A stretch of 60,208 bases of DNA from Enhydrobacter aerosaccus (GCA_903915535.1 CAIWTJ010000245.1:1-60208); one strand, 5' to 3'. Positions 36,444 through 44,530 are shown, counted from the first letter of the stretch. Made by a program: numbers and translations. Notes: a model not told the origin generated them from the sequence alone.

Positions 36444-37529
36444 ATGCGCAAGAGTGGGCTGTCACGTCGGAAATTCGTCGCCACGGCCGCCGCCGGGGCC
36501 GCTGCAGCAACCTCCGGCTTCGTGCCGAAGAAGGTCTTTGCGCAGAAGAAAGTCGCGGTGAAGTTCAATCTCAGCTGGCTGCCGGAGGGCGCCAACGTCT
36601 ACTCCTACGCGGCCAAGCAATACTGGACCAAGGCCGGCCTCGACGTGACGATCGAGAAGGGCACGGGCTCGATCGCGGCGGCGCAGGGGATCGCGCAGGG
36701 CCAGTACGAGTTCGGCATCCCCGCGGCGCCGAACTGCATCCAGCAGGCGATGAAGGGCCTGCCGCTGATCAATCTCGGCTGTGCCAACTACGACACGACG
36801 ATGGGCGTCATCGTGCTGCCGGAGTCTCCGATCAAGGAAGCGAAGGACCTCAAGGGCAAGAAGGTCGGCTCGACCTACACGTCGGGTGAATACGCCTTCC
36901 TGCCGACCTTCCTGAAGAACGCCGGCGCCGGCGGCATGTCCGACATCCAGTCGATCGCCCTCGACGGCAAGGTGCGCGAGGTGGCCCTGCTCGAGAAGCA
37001 GGTCGACGCGATCACCTGCTACATCGCCAGCGCCCTGCCCAAGATCGTGGCTGGCGGCGTCCAGCCGCGCACCTTCCTGTTCAGCAGGTTCGGCCTGCCG
37101 TTCTACGCCCACAGCCTGACCACGACGACGGCCTATCTCGCCAAGGAGAAAGGCGTGTGCGAAGCGATGGCCGCGGGCCTGTGCGAGGGCATCAAGTTCG
37201 CGCTGATGAAGCCGGACGAGACGATCGAGCTTCTGTTCAAGGAAGTGCCGGAATTGCGGCTCGCGTCGACTGCCAAGGAACAGCTGCAGATCGGGATGGG
37301 CGTCTGGGCCGCGAATTACGTCGCCAAGGAGTCGATGGAGCAGGGTGTGGGCTACGCCGATCCCGCCGCCTACGTGAAGATGACCGACCTGATCGCCGCG
37401 ACCGCCCCGAACGACAAGAAGCCCGATCCCGCGACGCTCTACACCAACGAATTCGTGGGCAAGCTCAAGCTCACCGAAGCCGAGTGGAAGGCCGTGAAGT
37501 CGGCGAACGCGAAGTACGTCCTGGGATGA
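36444..37529 (+). CDS. ABC transporter substrate-binding protein, NMT1/THI5-SsuA type
   Basis: 361 residues. A twin-arginine signal (LSRRKFVATAAAGAAAATSG) leads to a mature part with FNLSWLPEGANVYSYAAKQYW, typical of the NMT1/THI5 fold used for sulfonates, taurine, nitrate, pyrimidine precursors and other organic anions. GYTSGEYAF-like and KQVDAITCYI segments line the usual ligand cleft. GGGAGGGG stands before the ATG. It is the first gene of a four-gene operon; the real ligand is unknown. Confidence 0.88.
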   Translation: MRKSGLSRRKFVATAAAGAAAATSGFVPKKVFAQKKVAVKFNLSWLPEGANVYSYAAKQYWTKAGLDVTIEKGTGSIAAAQGIAQGQYEFGIPAAPNCIQQAMKGLPLINLGCANYDTTMGVIVLPESPIKEAKDLKGKKVGSTYTSGEYAFLPTFLKNAGAGGMSDIQSIALDGKVREVALLEKQVDAITCYIASALPKIVAGGVQPRTFLFSRFGLPFYAHSLTTTTAYLAKEKGVCEAMAAGLCEGIKFALMKPDETIELLFKEVPELRLASTAKEQLQIGMGVWAANYVAKESMEQGVGYADPAAYVKMTDLIAATAPNDKKPDPATLYTNEFVGKLKLTEAEWKAVKSANAKYVLG

Positions 37530-38353
37530 TCTCGGCGGTCATCGACCGGCTGGCCAGCGTCGAGACGGTGTCGATGGCGAAGGACGCCGGCGACTATGTC
37601 GTGGCCGAGCGCGTCCGCAAGATCTTCAATCCCGGCGGGCGCCACGAGGTCGAGGCGGTGGCGCCGACCTCGTTCACCGTCAAGTCGGGCGAGTTCGTCT
37701 CGCTCCTGGGGCCGTCGGGCTGCGGCAAGAGTACGCTCCTGATGATGGTGGCCGGTCTCGACAGGCCGAGCGAAGGCACGGTCGCCGTCGCAGGCAGGCC
37801 CATGATTGCGCCACGCGCCGAGAACGGCATCATGTTCCAGGACCCGACCTTGCTGCCCTGGAAGTCGGCGCTGGAGAACGTGCTGTTTCCGTACCGCGCG
37901 ATGAACAAGCCGGTCGCGCCGCACATCGATCGCGCCAAGGCCCTGCTCGACGAGGTCGGGCTTGCCGGCTTCCACAATCACAAGCCGCGCCAGCTCTCGG
38001 GCGGCATGCGCCAGCGCGTCGCGATCTGCCGCGCGCTGGTCTTCGAGCCCGACCTGTTGCTGATGGACGAGCCGTTCAGCGCGCTCGACGCGATCACGCG
38101 CGACGAGATGAACCTCGCGCTGATGAAGATCTGGGAAGAGCATCACCGCACGGCGCTCTTCGTCACCCACTCGATCCGCGAGGCCGTCTATCTCTCCGAC
38201 CGCGTGCTGGTGATGAGCCAGCGGCCGGGCCGGGTGATCGCCGACGTGAAGATCCCGTTCGCCCGCCCGCGCGGCCTCGAGATCGAGGAGAGCGCGGCGT
38301 TCAACGAGATCTGCGGCTATCTCCGCAGCAAGATCCAGCACCGGCCGGTCTGA
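37526..38353 (+). CDS. ABC transporter ATP-binding protein, SsuB/TauB type
   Basis: 275 residues. Walker A LLGPSGCGKSTLL, Q-loop FQDPTLLPW, signature LSGGMRQRVAICRAL, Walker B LLLMDEPFSALD and the switch His in LFVTHSIREAVYLSDRV are all intact. The ATG at 37526 overlaps the binding-protein stop (ATGA), which rejects longer upstream frames. The stop overlaps the permease ATG by one base. Confidence 0.92.
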   Translation: MISAVIDRLASVETVSMAKDAGDYVVAERVRKIFNPGGRHEVEAVAPTSFTVKSGEFVSLLGPSGCGKSTLLMMVAGLDRPSEGTVAVAGRPMIAPRAENGIMFQDPTLLPWKSALENVLFPYRAMNKPVAPHIDRAKALLDEVGLAGFHNHKPRQLSGGMRQRVAICRALVFEPDLLLMDEPFSALDAITRDEMNLALMKIWEEHHRTALFVTHSIREAVYLSDRVLVMSQRPGRVIADVKIPFARPRGLEIEESAAFNEICGYLRSKIQHRPV

Positions 38354-39279
38354 TGACCAGCCCTTCCTCTTCCCTCCCCCGTCCCGGGGGAGGTGTCGGC
38401 GTAATCGCCGACGGAGGGGGGGCCCCAGTCGCGCTGCTTGAAGCTGGAGAGAGCCGTCGCGTTGCACCCCCTCCGTCGCGGATTACCGCGCCACCTCCCC
38501 CGGGACGGGGGAGGGAAGCAAACGCGATCGTCGACCGCCTGCGCGCCGCGATCCTGCCGACGGCCTTCGCTTTGGCGTTGCTGCTCGCCTGGCAAGCACT
38601 GGTCGTCATTTTCCAGTACCCCAAGGTCGTCCTGCCGGCGCCGTCGGACATCTGGCACGCGCTGGTCGCGAACTTCGGCACGATCTGCCAGCAGGCGGTG
38701 CCGACCACGCGCGACACGCTGGCGGGCTTCCTGCTGGCGACGGTGCTCGGCGTCGGCATTGCCTCTCTGCTCTGCTTCAGCCGGCTGTTGCGCGACATGG
38801 TCTATCCGCTGGTGATCCTGCTGCAGCTGGTGCCGAAGATCGCCTGGACGCCGCTGTTCATCGTGTGGGCCGGCATCGGCTCGCCGGCGCGGCTTACGAT
38901 CGCGACCTTCATCGCCTTCTTCCCGATCTTCATCTCGATGATGGCGGGGCTCGAAGCTACCGACAGCTCGCTCGTGCGACTGAGCCGGAGCCTGACCGCC
39001 ACCACCTGGCGCACGTTCTGGCTGGTGCGACTGCCGGCCTCGATGCCGTATCTCTTCTCGGGCCTCAAGATCGGCGTCACGCTGGCCGTGATCGGCGTCA
39101 TCGTGGCGGAGTTCATCTCCTCGTCGGAAGGCCTGGGCTACCTCATCCTGAAAAGCTCGGCGCTGCTGCAGACCGATCTCATCCTCGCGGCCATCGTCGC
39201 GCTCTGCCTGCTGGGCGTGGGCTTCTACGGGATCGTGCATGCGGGCGAGCGTGCCATCCAGAGGTGGCAAGGCGAATGA
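38353..39279 (+). CDS. ABC transporter permease (SsuC/TauC type) with repeat-encoded N-terminal tail
   Basis: 308 residues, about 50 longer than its partner permease. From residue 57 on it is an ordinary BPD_transp_1 permease, with VYPLVILLQLVPKIAWTPLFIVWAGIG and the EAA loop MMAGLEATDSSLVRLSRSL. Residues 6-55 are encoded by a 148-bp palindromic repeat and read as a Pro/Gly/Arg-rich tail. The ATG at 38353 overlaps the ATPase stop (TGATG), as expected for the ancestral start, and no other start codon occurs before the first membrane helix. So the tail is probably translated. Confidence 0.85.
   Translation: MTSPSSSLPRPGGGVGVIADGGGAPVALLEAGESRRVAPPPSRITAPPPPGRGREANAIVDRLRAAILPTAFALALLLAWQALVVIFQYPKVVLPAPSDIWHALVANFGTICQQAVPTTRDTLAGFLLATVLGVGIASLLCFSRLLRDMVYPLVILLQLVPKIAWTPLFIVWAGIGSPARLTIATFIAFFPIFISMMAGLEATDSSLVRLSRSLTATTWRTFWLVRLPASMPYLFSGLKIGVTLAVIGVIVAEFISSSEGLGYLILKSSALLQTDLILAAIVALCLLGVGFYGIVHAGERAIQRWQGE
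38370..38517. repeat. 148-bp palindromic repeat inside the permease gene
   Basis: The outer arms TTCCCTCCCCCGTCCCGGGG...(26 bp, 38370-38395) and their exact reverse complement (38492-38517) are perfect. Inner arms of 16 bp (38396-38411 and 38476-38491) match only partly, each able to fold on itself around GTAATC or GATTAC. A further CGGAGGGGG/CCCCCTCCG pair (38412-38420, 38467-38475) is perfect. The 46-base loop is not paired. It resembles the mobile palindromic repeats of alphaproteobacterial intergenic regions but lies in coding sequence here. Confidence 0.85.
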
Positions 39280-40046
39280 TCGCGATCGATCTCCGCGCCA
39301 CCGCTCGCCAGATCCTGCCGCCGCTCGCGGGCCTGGCGCTGCTCTTCGGCGTCTGGTCGTGGCTGGCGGCGAGCGGCCTCGTGCGCCCGCGCATCCTGCC
39401 GGCACCGGACCGCGTCTGGCAGACGCTGCAGCGCTCGATCGGCCTCTTGCTGGAGCAGGCACAGCCGACCTTCTGGGCGGCGGTGGCGGGCATCGTTGCG
39501 GCGGCACTGCTGGGCATCGGGCTCGGCATCGCGGTGTCCTTCTCGCGCCGGCTGATGCAGGCGATCTATCCCACCATCGTGTTCTTCCAGCTGATCCCGA
39601 AGGTGGCGCTGGCGCCGGTCTTCCTGATCTGGTTCGGTCACACGATCGCGGCGAACGTCGTCTTCTCCGTTTTTATCGCTTTCTTCCCGGTGCTGGTGGC
39701 GACCATCGCCGGCATGCAGGCAACGCCGCCGACCTACGAACGGCTCGGCCAGTCGCTGATGATGCCGCCGCTGCGGGTCTTCCTGCGCGTGAAGCTGATC
39801 TTCGCCCTGCCGCAGATCTTCAACGGGCTGCGCATCGGCGTCACCTTCGCGGTGATCGGCGTGGTGCTGGGCGAATTCATCACCGTGCAGGCGGGACTGG
39901 GCTACATCATCCTGTTCTCGGCCAACAACTTCGAGACTGCGCTGCTGCTGTCGGCCATCGTCGTTTTGTGCGGCGTCGGCATCGTCCTCTTCGCCTTCTT
40001 CCTGGCCCTCGAGGCGGTCGTGCTGAGGCTGTTCGACAGCCGGTAG
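39276..40046 (+). CDS. ABC transporter permease (SsuC/TauC type), second subunit
   Basis: 256 residues, of normal length for the family. About six membrane helices, with YPTIVFFQLIPKVALAPVFLIWFG and the EAA-loop region IAGMQATPPTYERLGQSLMM. Its ATG overlaps the stop of the first permease (ATGA). With two different permeases, one ATPase and one binding protein, the operon encodes a complete heterodimeric importer. Confidence 0.9.
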   Translation: MIAIDLRATARQILPPLAGLALLFGVWSWLAASGLVRPRILPAPDRVWQTLQRSIGLLLEQAQPTFWAAVAGIVAAALLGIGLGIAVSFSRRLMQAIYPTIVFFQLIPKVALAPVFLIWFGHTIAANVVFSVFIAFFPVLVATIAGMQATPPTYERLGQSLMMPPLRVFLRVKLIFALPQIFNGLRIGVTFAVIGVVLGEFITVQAGLGYIILFSANNFETALLLSAIVVLCGVGIVLFAFFLALEAVVLRLFDSR

Positions 40047-40093
40047 CGATTGTCGGAGCGTGCCACCGAGGAGGAGTAAACTCTGCCGTGAGT

Positions 40094-40118
40094 GGCGCTG
40101 CCATTCGTAGGCAGCGCT
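40094..40118. terminator. Possible terminator hairpin between convergent genes
   Basis: A perfect 8-bp stem GCGCTGCC/GGCAGCGC (40095-40102, 40110-40117) with a 7-base loop lies 48 bases after the permease stop and before the convergent unknown gene. No T run follows on the plus strand (the following bases are A-rich), so it is not a canonical intrinsic terminator. It may still act with Rho or as an mRNA 3' end. Confidence 0.35.
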
Positions 40119-40132
40119 AAAGAAAAACGGGG

Positions 40133-40588
40133 TTAGCCCGCCGGTTTGTCTCTGATCGGGAAGCGCCGCAAGATTTCTTGGCATGACGCGAGAATCGGAC
40201 CGAGGAAAGTTTGGTCCATTTCAAATGTGAACTTGTGACTCTGGCTCATGTGATCCGGGGTTATCGCCACGGTCGCGGTCACATGGCCAAGTTTGCTGCC
40301 TCGCAGGGAGACACTCAGGTTCGGTTCTAGGCTGCCGCCAAGAGTAGCGGTGCCGGAAATTTCCTTTATTAGGACAACGAGTTCCGAGGCGAACGCCTCC
40401 ACCTCCGACAAGTGCAAAATCGACCCACCAGTGCGAACGCGCGCGTTGTTCGCCTCCACTTTGGCGGTAACATTCAGCCAATTTCCATCCCAAAAGTCGT
40501 CGGCATTTGGAAACTGTCGGTTATGGACCCAAAGAGCAAAGCCACTGATACGAAGGAGCGGTTCGCTAGCGTCGTCAGCAATATTCAT
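40133..40588 (-). CDS. Small soluble protein resembling the WapI immunity-type family
   Basis: 151 residues from the ATG at 40588. The pattern RISGFALWVHNRQFPNADDF followed by WDGNWLNVTAKVE, the later LEPNLSVSL segment and the closing LRRFPI resemble, from memory, the WapI-type immunity family. That is a resemblance only. Its base composition is visibly less GC-rich than the flanks. It follows the membrane-protein gene by 19 bases and no toxin gene is next to it. Confidence 0.4.
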   Translation of the reverse strand: MNIADDASEPLLRISGFALWVHNRQFPNADDFWDGNWLNVTAKVEANNARVRTGGSILHLSEVEAFASELVVLIKEISGTATLGGSLEPNLSVSLRGSKLGHVTATVAITPDHMSQSHKFTFEMDQTFLGPILASCQEILRRFPIRDKPAG

Positions 40589-40607
40589 GAGGATCGTGCC
40601 CTTACCA

Positions 40608-41315
40608 TTAGCGACGACCCAACAGTTTCTTAGCCTCGTCGCTCCATTCATGGATGGCGGGCTTCGTGCGTCTTGAAAACAAGAACTCAACAATCGTCTT
40701 GGGGCGCAATATCTGGCGGCACTCCGACTCCAGCACTTCCGATGCTTCGTCCAGTACCCTAGAGTACACGTCGCTGGGATCGGGCTTCCCATCCTTGTTG
40801 CGCTTCTCTGCTATGCCACGGCGGTAGTCGTTACGCCTTTGTTGGTTCTCCAGCATCTGTTCCGGCGTGGCGAACTGCTCCGAGAAATCCTCAATGAGCG
40901 CATCCGCATCCACCTGAACGAGGTGGCGTACTCGGAATAGCACGTCGAATGTTCGGGCGGCTTGACTGGATATGTGTAGGTCTACGAGGATTTGCGTTAA
41001 CCGAACGTCTTTGAACGTGTCTTGCACATGACCCAGCCGTTCGTAGGTGAACCGGTGCCGCTCCGCGTTCTCGCGAGCCTTACCGGTGAACGACGCATCG
41101 ACCTTGATCGAATCACCTTCCCCGGCCTTAACCCAAGGATTCCGAACATATGTTAGGCCGTCATTCGCTCGCCGCCATTCCGTCACCGCCTGTTCGGCGA
41201 TCTCAAACTTGCGCTTGGCGATGAGTTGCCAATACCAGACGAACAAGCCGAATACGGCTAGGGCGACCGTAACCAGTGGTCCCAGGACTTGAAGCGCCTT
41301 GATGAAAGTATCCAT
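40608..41315 (-). CDS. Single-pass membrane protein of unknown function
   Basis: 235 residues from the ATG at 41315, which has AGGGGG just upstream; an ATG at 41339 and a TTG at 41396 are alternatives. One membrane helix (LGPLVTVALAVFGLFVWYWQLI, about residues 10-31) is followed by KRKFEIAEQAVTEW, a pattern seen in many membrane-anchored proteins of accessory regions. A long polar, helical cytoplasmic part follows. No family recognised. It forms an operon with the WapI-like gene. Confidence 0.5.
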   Translation of the reverse strand: MDTFIKALQVLGPLVTVALAVFGLFVWYWQLIAKRKFEIAEQAVTEWRRANDGLTYVRNPWVKAGEGDSIKVDASFTGKARENAERHRFTYERLGHVQDTFKDVRLTQILVDLHISSQAARTFDVLFRVRHLVQVDADALIEDFSEQFATPEQMLENQQRRNDYRRGIAEKRNKDGKPDPSDVYSRVLDEASEVLESECRQILRPKTIVEFLFSRRTKPAIHEWSDEAKKLLGRR

Positions 41316-41413
41316 CTGCCCCCTGAACCAACTTAGCATGCTTAGGGCTTGCGCTTGTTGTGGAGGGGCGAGCGCCGGAGGAACGACGCGCTCCAATGGA
41401 TCGCAATGATATA

Positions 41414-41442
41414 TTGCGGAAACTTGCGATAATCGCTATATA
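41414..41442 (+). promoter_or_regulatory. Promoter with flanking dyads before the replication-like gene
   Basis: TTGCGG (41414-41419) and TATATA (41437-41442) are separated by 17 bases. The dyads CGCAAT-N5-ATTGCG (41402-41418) and GCGAT-A-ATCGC (41426-41436) overlap the -35 box and the spacer, so a repressor could bind there. The gene's AAAGGAGG site (41456-41463) lies just downstream. Confidence 0.55.
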
Positions 41443-41467
41443 GGGTTATCCCAGCAAAGGAGGCCCC

Positions 41468-42055
41468 ATGGCGCGCGCCCGCATGATCAAGCCGCATTTC
41501 ATGTTCTCCCGCAGCATGCGGGCGGTGAGCCCGATGGCACGGCTGACCTTCATCCAGCTCTGGCTGGTCGCCGACGATGCAGGCCGGTTGGTTGCCCATC
41601 CCGAGGCGCTCAGAAGCCGGCTCTATCCCCGCGAGCCCGACGCGCGGCAACTGCTGCCGGGTTGGCTGCAGGAACTCGAGGACCAGCATTGCATCGAGCG
41701 CTACACGGTGGATGAGATCGACTATTTGCGCATCGTCAATTGGCGCAAGCACCAGAAGATCTATCACCCCACGCCGAGCCGCCTGCCGGCGAAGCCGGTG
41801 GTCCATCGGGCGGATTCGGGAGCGACTCCGGAGTCGCTCGGGAGCGAAAGCGAATTGCCGAGCGGAGCCAATGGGTTGACCGCTTCCCGAAAGATTTCCC
41901 GAGCGATTCATGAGTCTCCTGAATCGCTCGGAAAGAATCCGCAGAACCCCGCAGGGCCAAGCTTATCGCCCGGTTTCCCGAGCGATTCAGGAGGCAGAAG
42001 TTTTTTGAGGCGCGCCGCCGCGGTCGCGCATCGGGCGTTGGCACGGGCGGGTTAG
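41468..42055 (+). CDS. Phage-type replication initiator-like protein (orphan)
   Basis: 195 residues. The N-terminal 100 residues (RMIKPHFMFSRSMRAVSPMARLTFIQLW, then DDAGRLVAHPEALRSRLYP, and DYLRIVNWRKHQ) match the winged-helix-like N-terminal domain of phage replication proteins. The C-terminal half is low-complexity, with repeated PESLG-type units encoded by repeated DNA. A strong AAAGGAGG site and promoter precede it. No helicase loader, integrase or other phage gene is beside it, so it is a relic or a domesticated gene. Confidence 0.6.
   Translation: MARARMIKPHFMFSRSMRAVSPMARLTFIQLWLVADDAGRLVAHPEALRSRLYPREPDARQLLPGWLQELEDQHCIERYTVDEIDYLRIVNWRKHQKIYHPTPSRLPAKPVVHRADSGATPESLGSESELPSGANGLTASRKISRAIHESPESLGKNPQNPAGPSLSPGFPSDSGGRSFLRRAAAVAHRALARAG
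41820..41988. repeat. Five iteron-like GAGCGA(C/T)TC sites within the replication-like gene
   Basis: The 9-mer GAGCGAYTC occurs at 41820-41828, 41901-41909 and 41980-41988 on the plus strand and at 41831-41839 and 41921-41929 on the minus strand. The first pair forms a perfect 20-bp palindrome (41820-41839). The middle pair is a 12-bp inverted repeat with a 9-base loop. TTTCCCGAGCGATTCA is a perfect direct repeat (41895-41910, 41974-41989). The layout resembles an origin placed inside the initiator gene, as in lambda O. Confidence 0.65.
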
Positions 42056-42069
42056 GGAGTCATGTCTTC

Positions 42070-42159
42070 CGGACCGCGAGCCTCTGGCTCGCCTCATGAT
42101 CATGAGCGAGAGCGAATGATTGACTCGAGGTCAATCATTCGGAGGAGGCTCGCGGTCCG
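42070..42159. repeat. Cruciform-type repeat with one outer and two inner palindromes
   Basis: A perfect 15-bp outer stem (CGGACCGCGAGCCTC 42070-42084 with its complement 42145-42159) encloses two hairpins. One is the perfect 14-bp palindrome CTCATGATCATGAG (42093-42106) with CTCG/CGAG flanks. The other is CGAATGATTGA/TCAATCATTCG (42113-42123, 42131-42141) with a 7-base loop. Together they can form a three-way junction. It fills the gap between two convergent genes and may stop transcription from both sides. Confidence 0.75.
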
Positions 42160-42166
42160 CATGAGT

Positions 42167-43225
42167 CTAAGGCAGCTCGATTCCGAACGCCTTGAGGCCG
42201 TTCTCGTACGAAATCGCTTTCCTAATCTTCTCGTCGAAGCCCGCGAGGGCTGCAACGTTCTCCGCGGGGACAGCCCAGGTTGTCGTGTCGAGGGCCTCCT
42301 CGGCGACGTGCGGGCGGAAGAAGGGGTGATCCGTGCCGAACATGATCTTCGCCGGATCGGCGAAGGCGGTGAGGGCGGCCACCGCGGGCGGGTGATAGAC
42401 GATCGAGTCGTACCAGCACTGTTGCAGGTAATGGCTGGGCGGCTTGGGCAGGCCGAAGTCCTTGGAGATGTCGTTCTTCACGCAGGAGTCGAGACGTCCC
42501 GCGAGATAGGGCAGCGTGCCGCCGCCGTGCGCGATCAGGAGCTTGAGGCCGGGGTTGCGCTCCATGGCGCCACGCAGGATCAGGCGCGCGACGGCAATCG
42601 ACGTCTCGAAGGTGAAGCCCATCGCCAGCAGCATCGCGTGGCCGGTGTCGGGAAACAGCTCGTGGCCGATGCCGTAGTGCGGATGGATGAAAACGAACAG
42701 GCCGAGATCGGCGGCGGCCTTCCAGATCGGCTCGAACTCGGGATCGTCGAGGCCCTGGCCACGGCCGGCCGAGCCAATGATGACGCCGCGCATGTGCGGC
42801 AGGCCCGCGATGCGCTTCAGCTCGGCGGCGCAGGTCTCGGGCCGCTGCAACGGCAGCACGCCGAAGCCGTAGAGCAGGCCCTTGGAATTGGCGCACATCG
42901 CCTCGAGGTCGTCGTTCAGCTCGGCCGCAAGCTTGGGCGCGGCGTCGGGCTCGACGAAGTCGATCCAGGGATTGGCCGAGCTCACGACCGAGACGGCGAT
43001 GTTGTGCTGGTCCATGAAGGCGAGCTTGCGCTTCACCTCGTAGAACTCGCTGCCGATCGGCCGGCCGGCGGAGGTCGAGGTATCGGCATCCTCGTCCGGC
43101 AGGATGATCAGCCGGTCGCCTTTCTCGCGCGAGACGATGCGCGGGATCTGTTTGCGCTCGCGCAGGAGCGCAACGTAGCGCGGCAGGTACATGTGGGTGT
43201 GGACGTCAATCAGCGGCAGGGACAC
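42167..43225 (-). CDS. Amidohydrolase 2 family (ACMSD-like) metal-dependent hydrolase/decarboxylase
   Basis: 352 residues from the GTG at 43225. The metal motif LIDVHTHMY is at the N-terminus, FIHPHYG and LIAHGGGTLPYLAGR are in the middle, and MFGTDHPFF with the metal-binding Asp is near the C-terminus. The family includes aminocarboxymuconate-semialdehyde decarboxylase and gamma-resorcylate decarboxylase. It is followed on the same strand (upstream in reading) by the LLM flavoenzyme gene, so both may act on an aromatic or heterocyclic compound. A longer upstream frame lacks homology. Confidence 0.85.
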   Translation of the reverse strand: MSLPLIDVHTHMYLPRYVALLRERKQIPRIVSREKGDRLIILPDEDADTSTSAGRPIGSEFYEVKRKLAFMDQHNIAVSVVSSANPWIDFVEPDAAPKLAAELNDDLEAMCANSKGLLYGFGVLPLQRPETCAAELKRIAGLPHMRGVIIGSAGRGQGLDDPEFEPIWKAAADLGLFVFIHPHYGIGHELFPDTGHAMLLAMGFTFETSIAVARLILRGAMERNPGLKLLIAHGGGTLPYLAGRLDSCVKNDISKDFGLPKPPSHYLQQCWYDSIVYHPPAVAALTAFADPAKIMFGTDHPFFRPHVAEEALDTTTWAVPAENVAALAGFDEKIRKAISYENGLKAFGIELP

Positions 43226-43300
43226 GGAGGTTTCCTCTTGGCGTTCAGGGCTTGCTTGGACGCCGGCAAGCAAGCCCCGAGCCAATCGTCGTGCCGACCG

Positions 43301-44530
43301 CTACTCGGCGGCTTGCTTGCCCAATCCCGTCGGCACCTGAGCGGCGGCGGCCGAGACGCGCGGCGAGTTGGTGACCTTGAGAGCCTCGGCCGCGTCCTTG
43401 TTCTCCATGATCTTGGACATGACCGCCTGCTGGGCGCGCTCGAACACGGCGCGATTGTCGATCAGGAACTTCTGCGATTCGCGGAGCTTCGCGACGTAGC
43501 CGTTGATCTCGGGGATGACGTAGCGCGCGACCATGTCCCACGAGCGGAACGTGTTCTCCGGATTGGCCCAGTCGTGCACGAAGCCCACGCAGTGGCCGAA
43601 GCCGCCGCTCTGCTCGTAGACCGACTTGATCATCTTCACGAGGTCGTCGGGCGTGCCGATCACCGCGGCCGAGCCGGGGCCCGCCGTCATCTCGATCGCC
43701 TGCTCGGGCGACTTGAACGGCGCCTGGTTGGGCCGCAGCGTGCCGGTCACGTATTCGTTGTGCCAGCGGAAGAGGCCGCTGCGCGCCTCGTCGATCGCCT
43801 TGTCGCGCGTCTCGGCGATGTGCCAGTTGAGCAGCACGCGCCAATTCTTGCGGTCGACGGTGGTGCCGTTCTCCTTGGCCGCCTTCTCGGCGAAGGCCCA
43901 TTGCGTCGGCAGCGCGGTCAGGCCCTCGGTCGACATGGAGCCCAGCGAAATGATGCCGATGCCGTACTTGCCAGCGAGCGTCATGCCCGAGGGGCTGATC
44001 TGCGAGGCCGTCGCGAAGGGCATTTCCTCCTGGTAGGGCAGGAGCTGCAGGGCCGCGTCCTGGAGATTGTACCAGGCGCCCTTCTGGGTGACGCGCTCGC
44101 CCCGGAACAGACGCTGGATGATGCCGATCGCCTCGTCCTGGCGGTCGCGCTGCGTCATGGGATCGATGCCGAGCGTGTGCGCATCCGACGGCAGGGCGCC
44201 GGGGCCCGAGCCGAAGATCGCGCGGCCGCCGCTCATCCAGTCGAGCTGCACCATGCGCTGCGCCACGTTGTAGGGATTGTGGTAGGGCAGCGAGATCACG
44301 CCGGTCGCGAGCTTGATGCGCTTGGTGTGCTCGGCCGCGGCCGCGAGGAACATCTCGGGCGAGGCGATCATCTCCCAGCCGGACGAGTGGTGCTCGCCGC
44401 ACCAGAACTCGTCGTAGCCGAGTTCGTCGAGGTGCTGCACGAACTTGATGTCGCGCCGGAACTGGAGCAGCGGGTTTTCGCCGATCGGGTGATGGGGTGC
44501 GAGGAATGCGCCGAAACCGAGCCGCGCCAT
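43301..44530 (-). CDS. LLM-class (bacterial luciferase-like) flavin-dependent monooxygenase
   Basis: 409 residues. FVQHLDELGYDEFWCGEHHSSGW, ASPEMFLAAAAEHTKRIKLATGVISLPYHNPYNVAQRM and GRAIFGSGPGALPSDA are typical of the luciferase-like TIM barrel that uses reduced FMN from a partner reductase. The C-terminal 60 residues beyond the barrel are Ala/Gln-rich. GGGAGG precedes the ATG at 44530. It lies 75 bases upstream of the amidohydrolase gene and is divergent from an SDR. Confidence 0.88.
   Translation of the reverse strand: MARLGFGAFLAPHHPIGENPLLQFRRDIKFVQHLDELGYDEFWCGEHHSSGWEMIASPEMFLAAAAEHTKRIKLATGVISLPYHNPYNVAQRMVQLDWMSGGRAIFGSGPGALPSDAHTLGIDPMTQRDRQDEAIGIIQRLFRGERVTQKGAWYNLQDAALQLLPYQEEMPFATASQISPSGMTLAGKYGIGIISLGSMSTEGLTALPTQWAFAEKAAKENGTTVDRKNWRVLLNWHIAETRDKAIDEARSGLFRWHNEYVTGTLRPNQAPFKSPEQAIEMTAGPGSAAVIGTPDDLVKMIKSVYEQSGGFGHCVGFVHDWANPENTFRSWDMVARYVIPEINGYVAKLRESQKFLIDNRAVFERAQQAVMSKIMENKDAAEALKVTNSPRVSAAAAQVPTGLGKQAAE

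Noticed and set aside
40094..40118. Strong intrinsic terminator for the ABC operon
   Set aside because: The stem is good but no T run follows on either useful side, so it is listed only as a possible terminator.
40047..42166. A complete prophage or insertion sequence
   Set aside because: Only one phage-type gene is present; no integrase, transposase, terminal repeats with target duplication or structural genes are seen.
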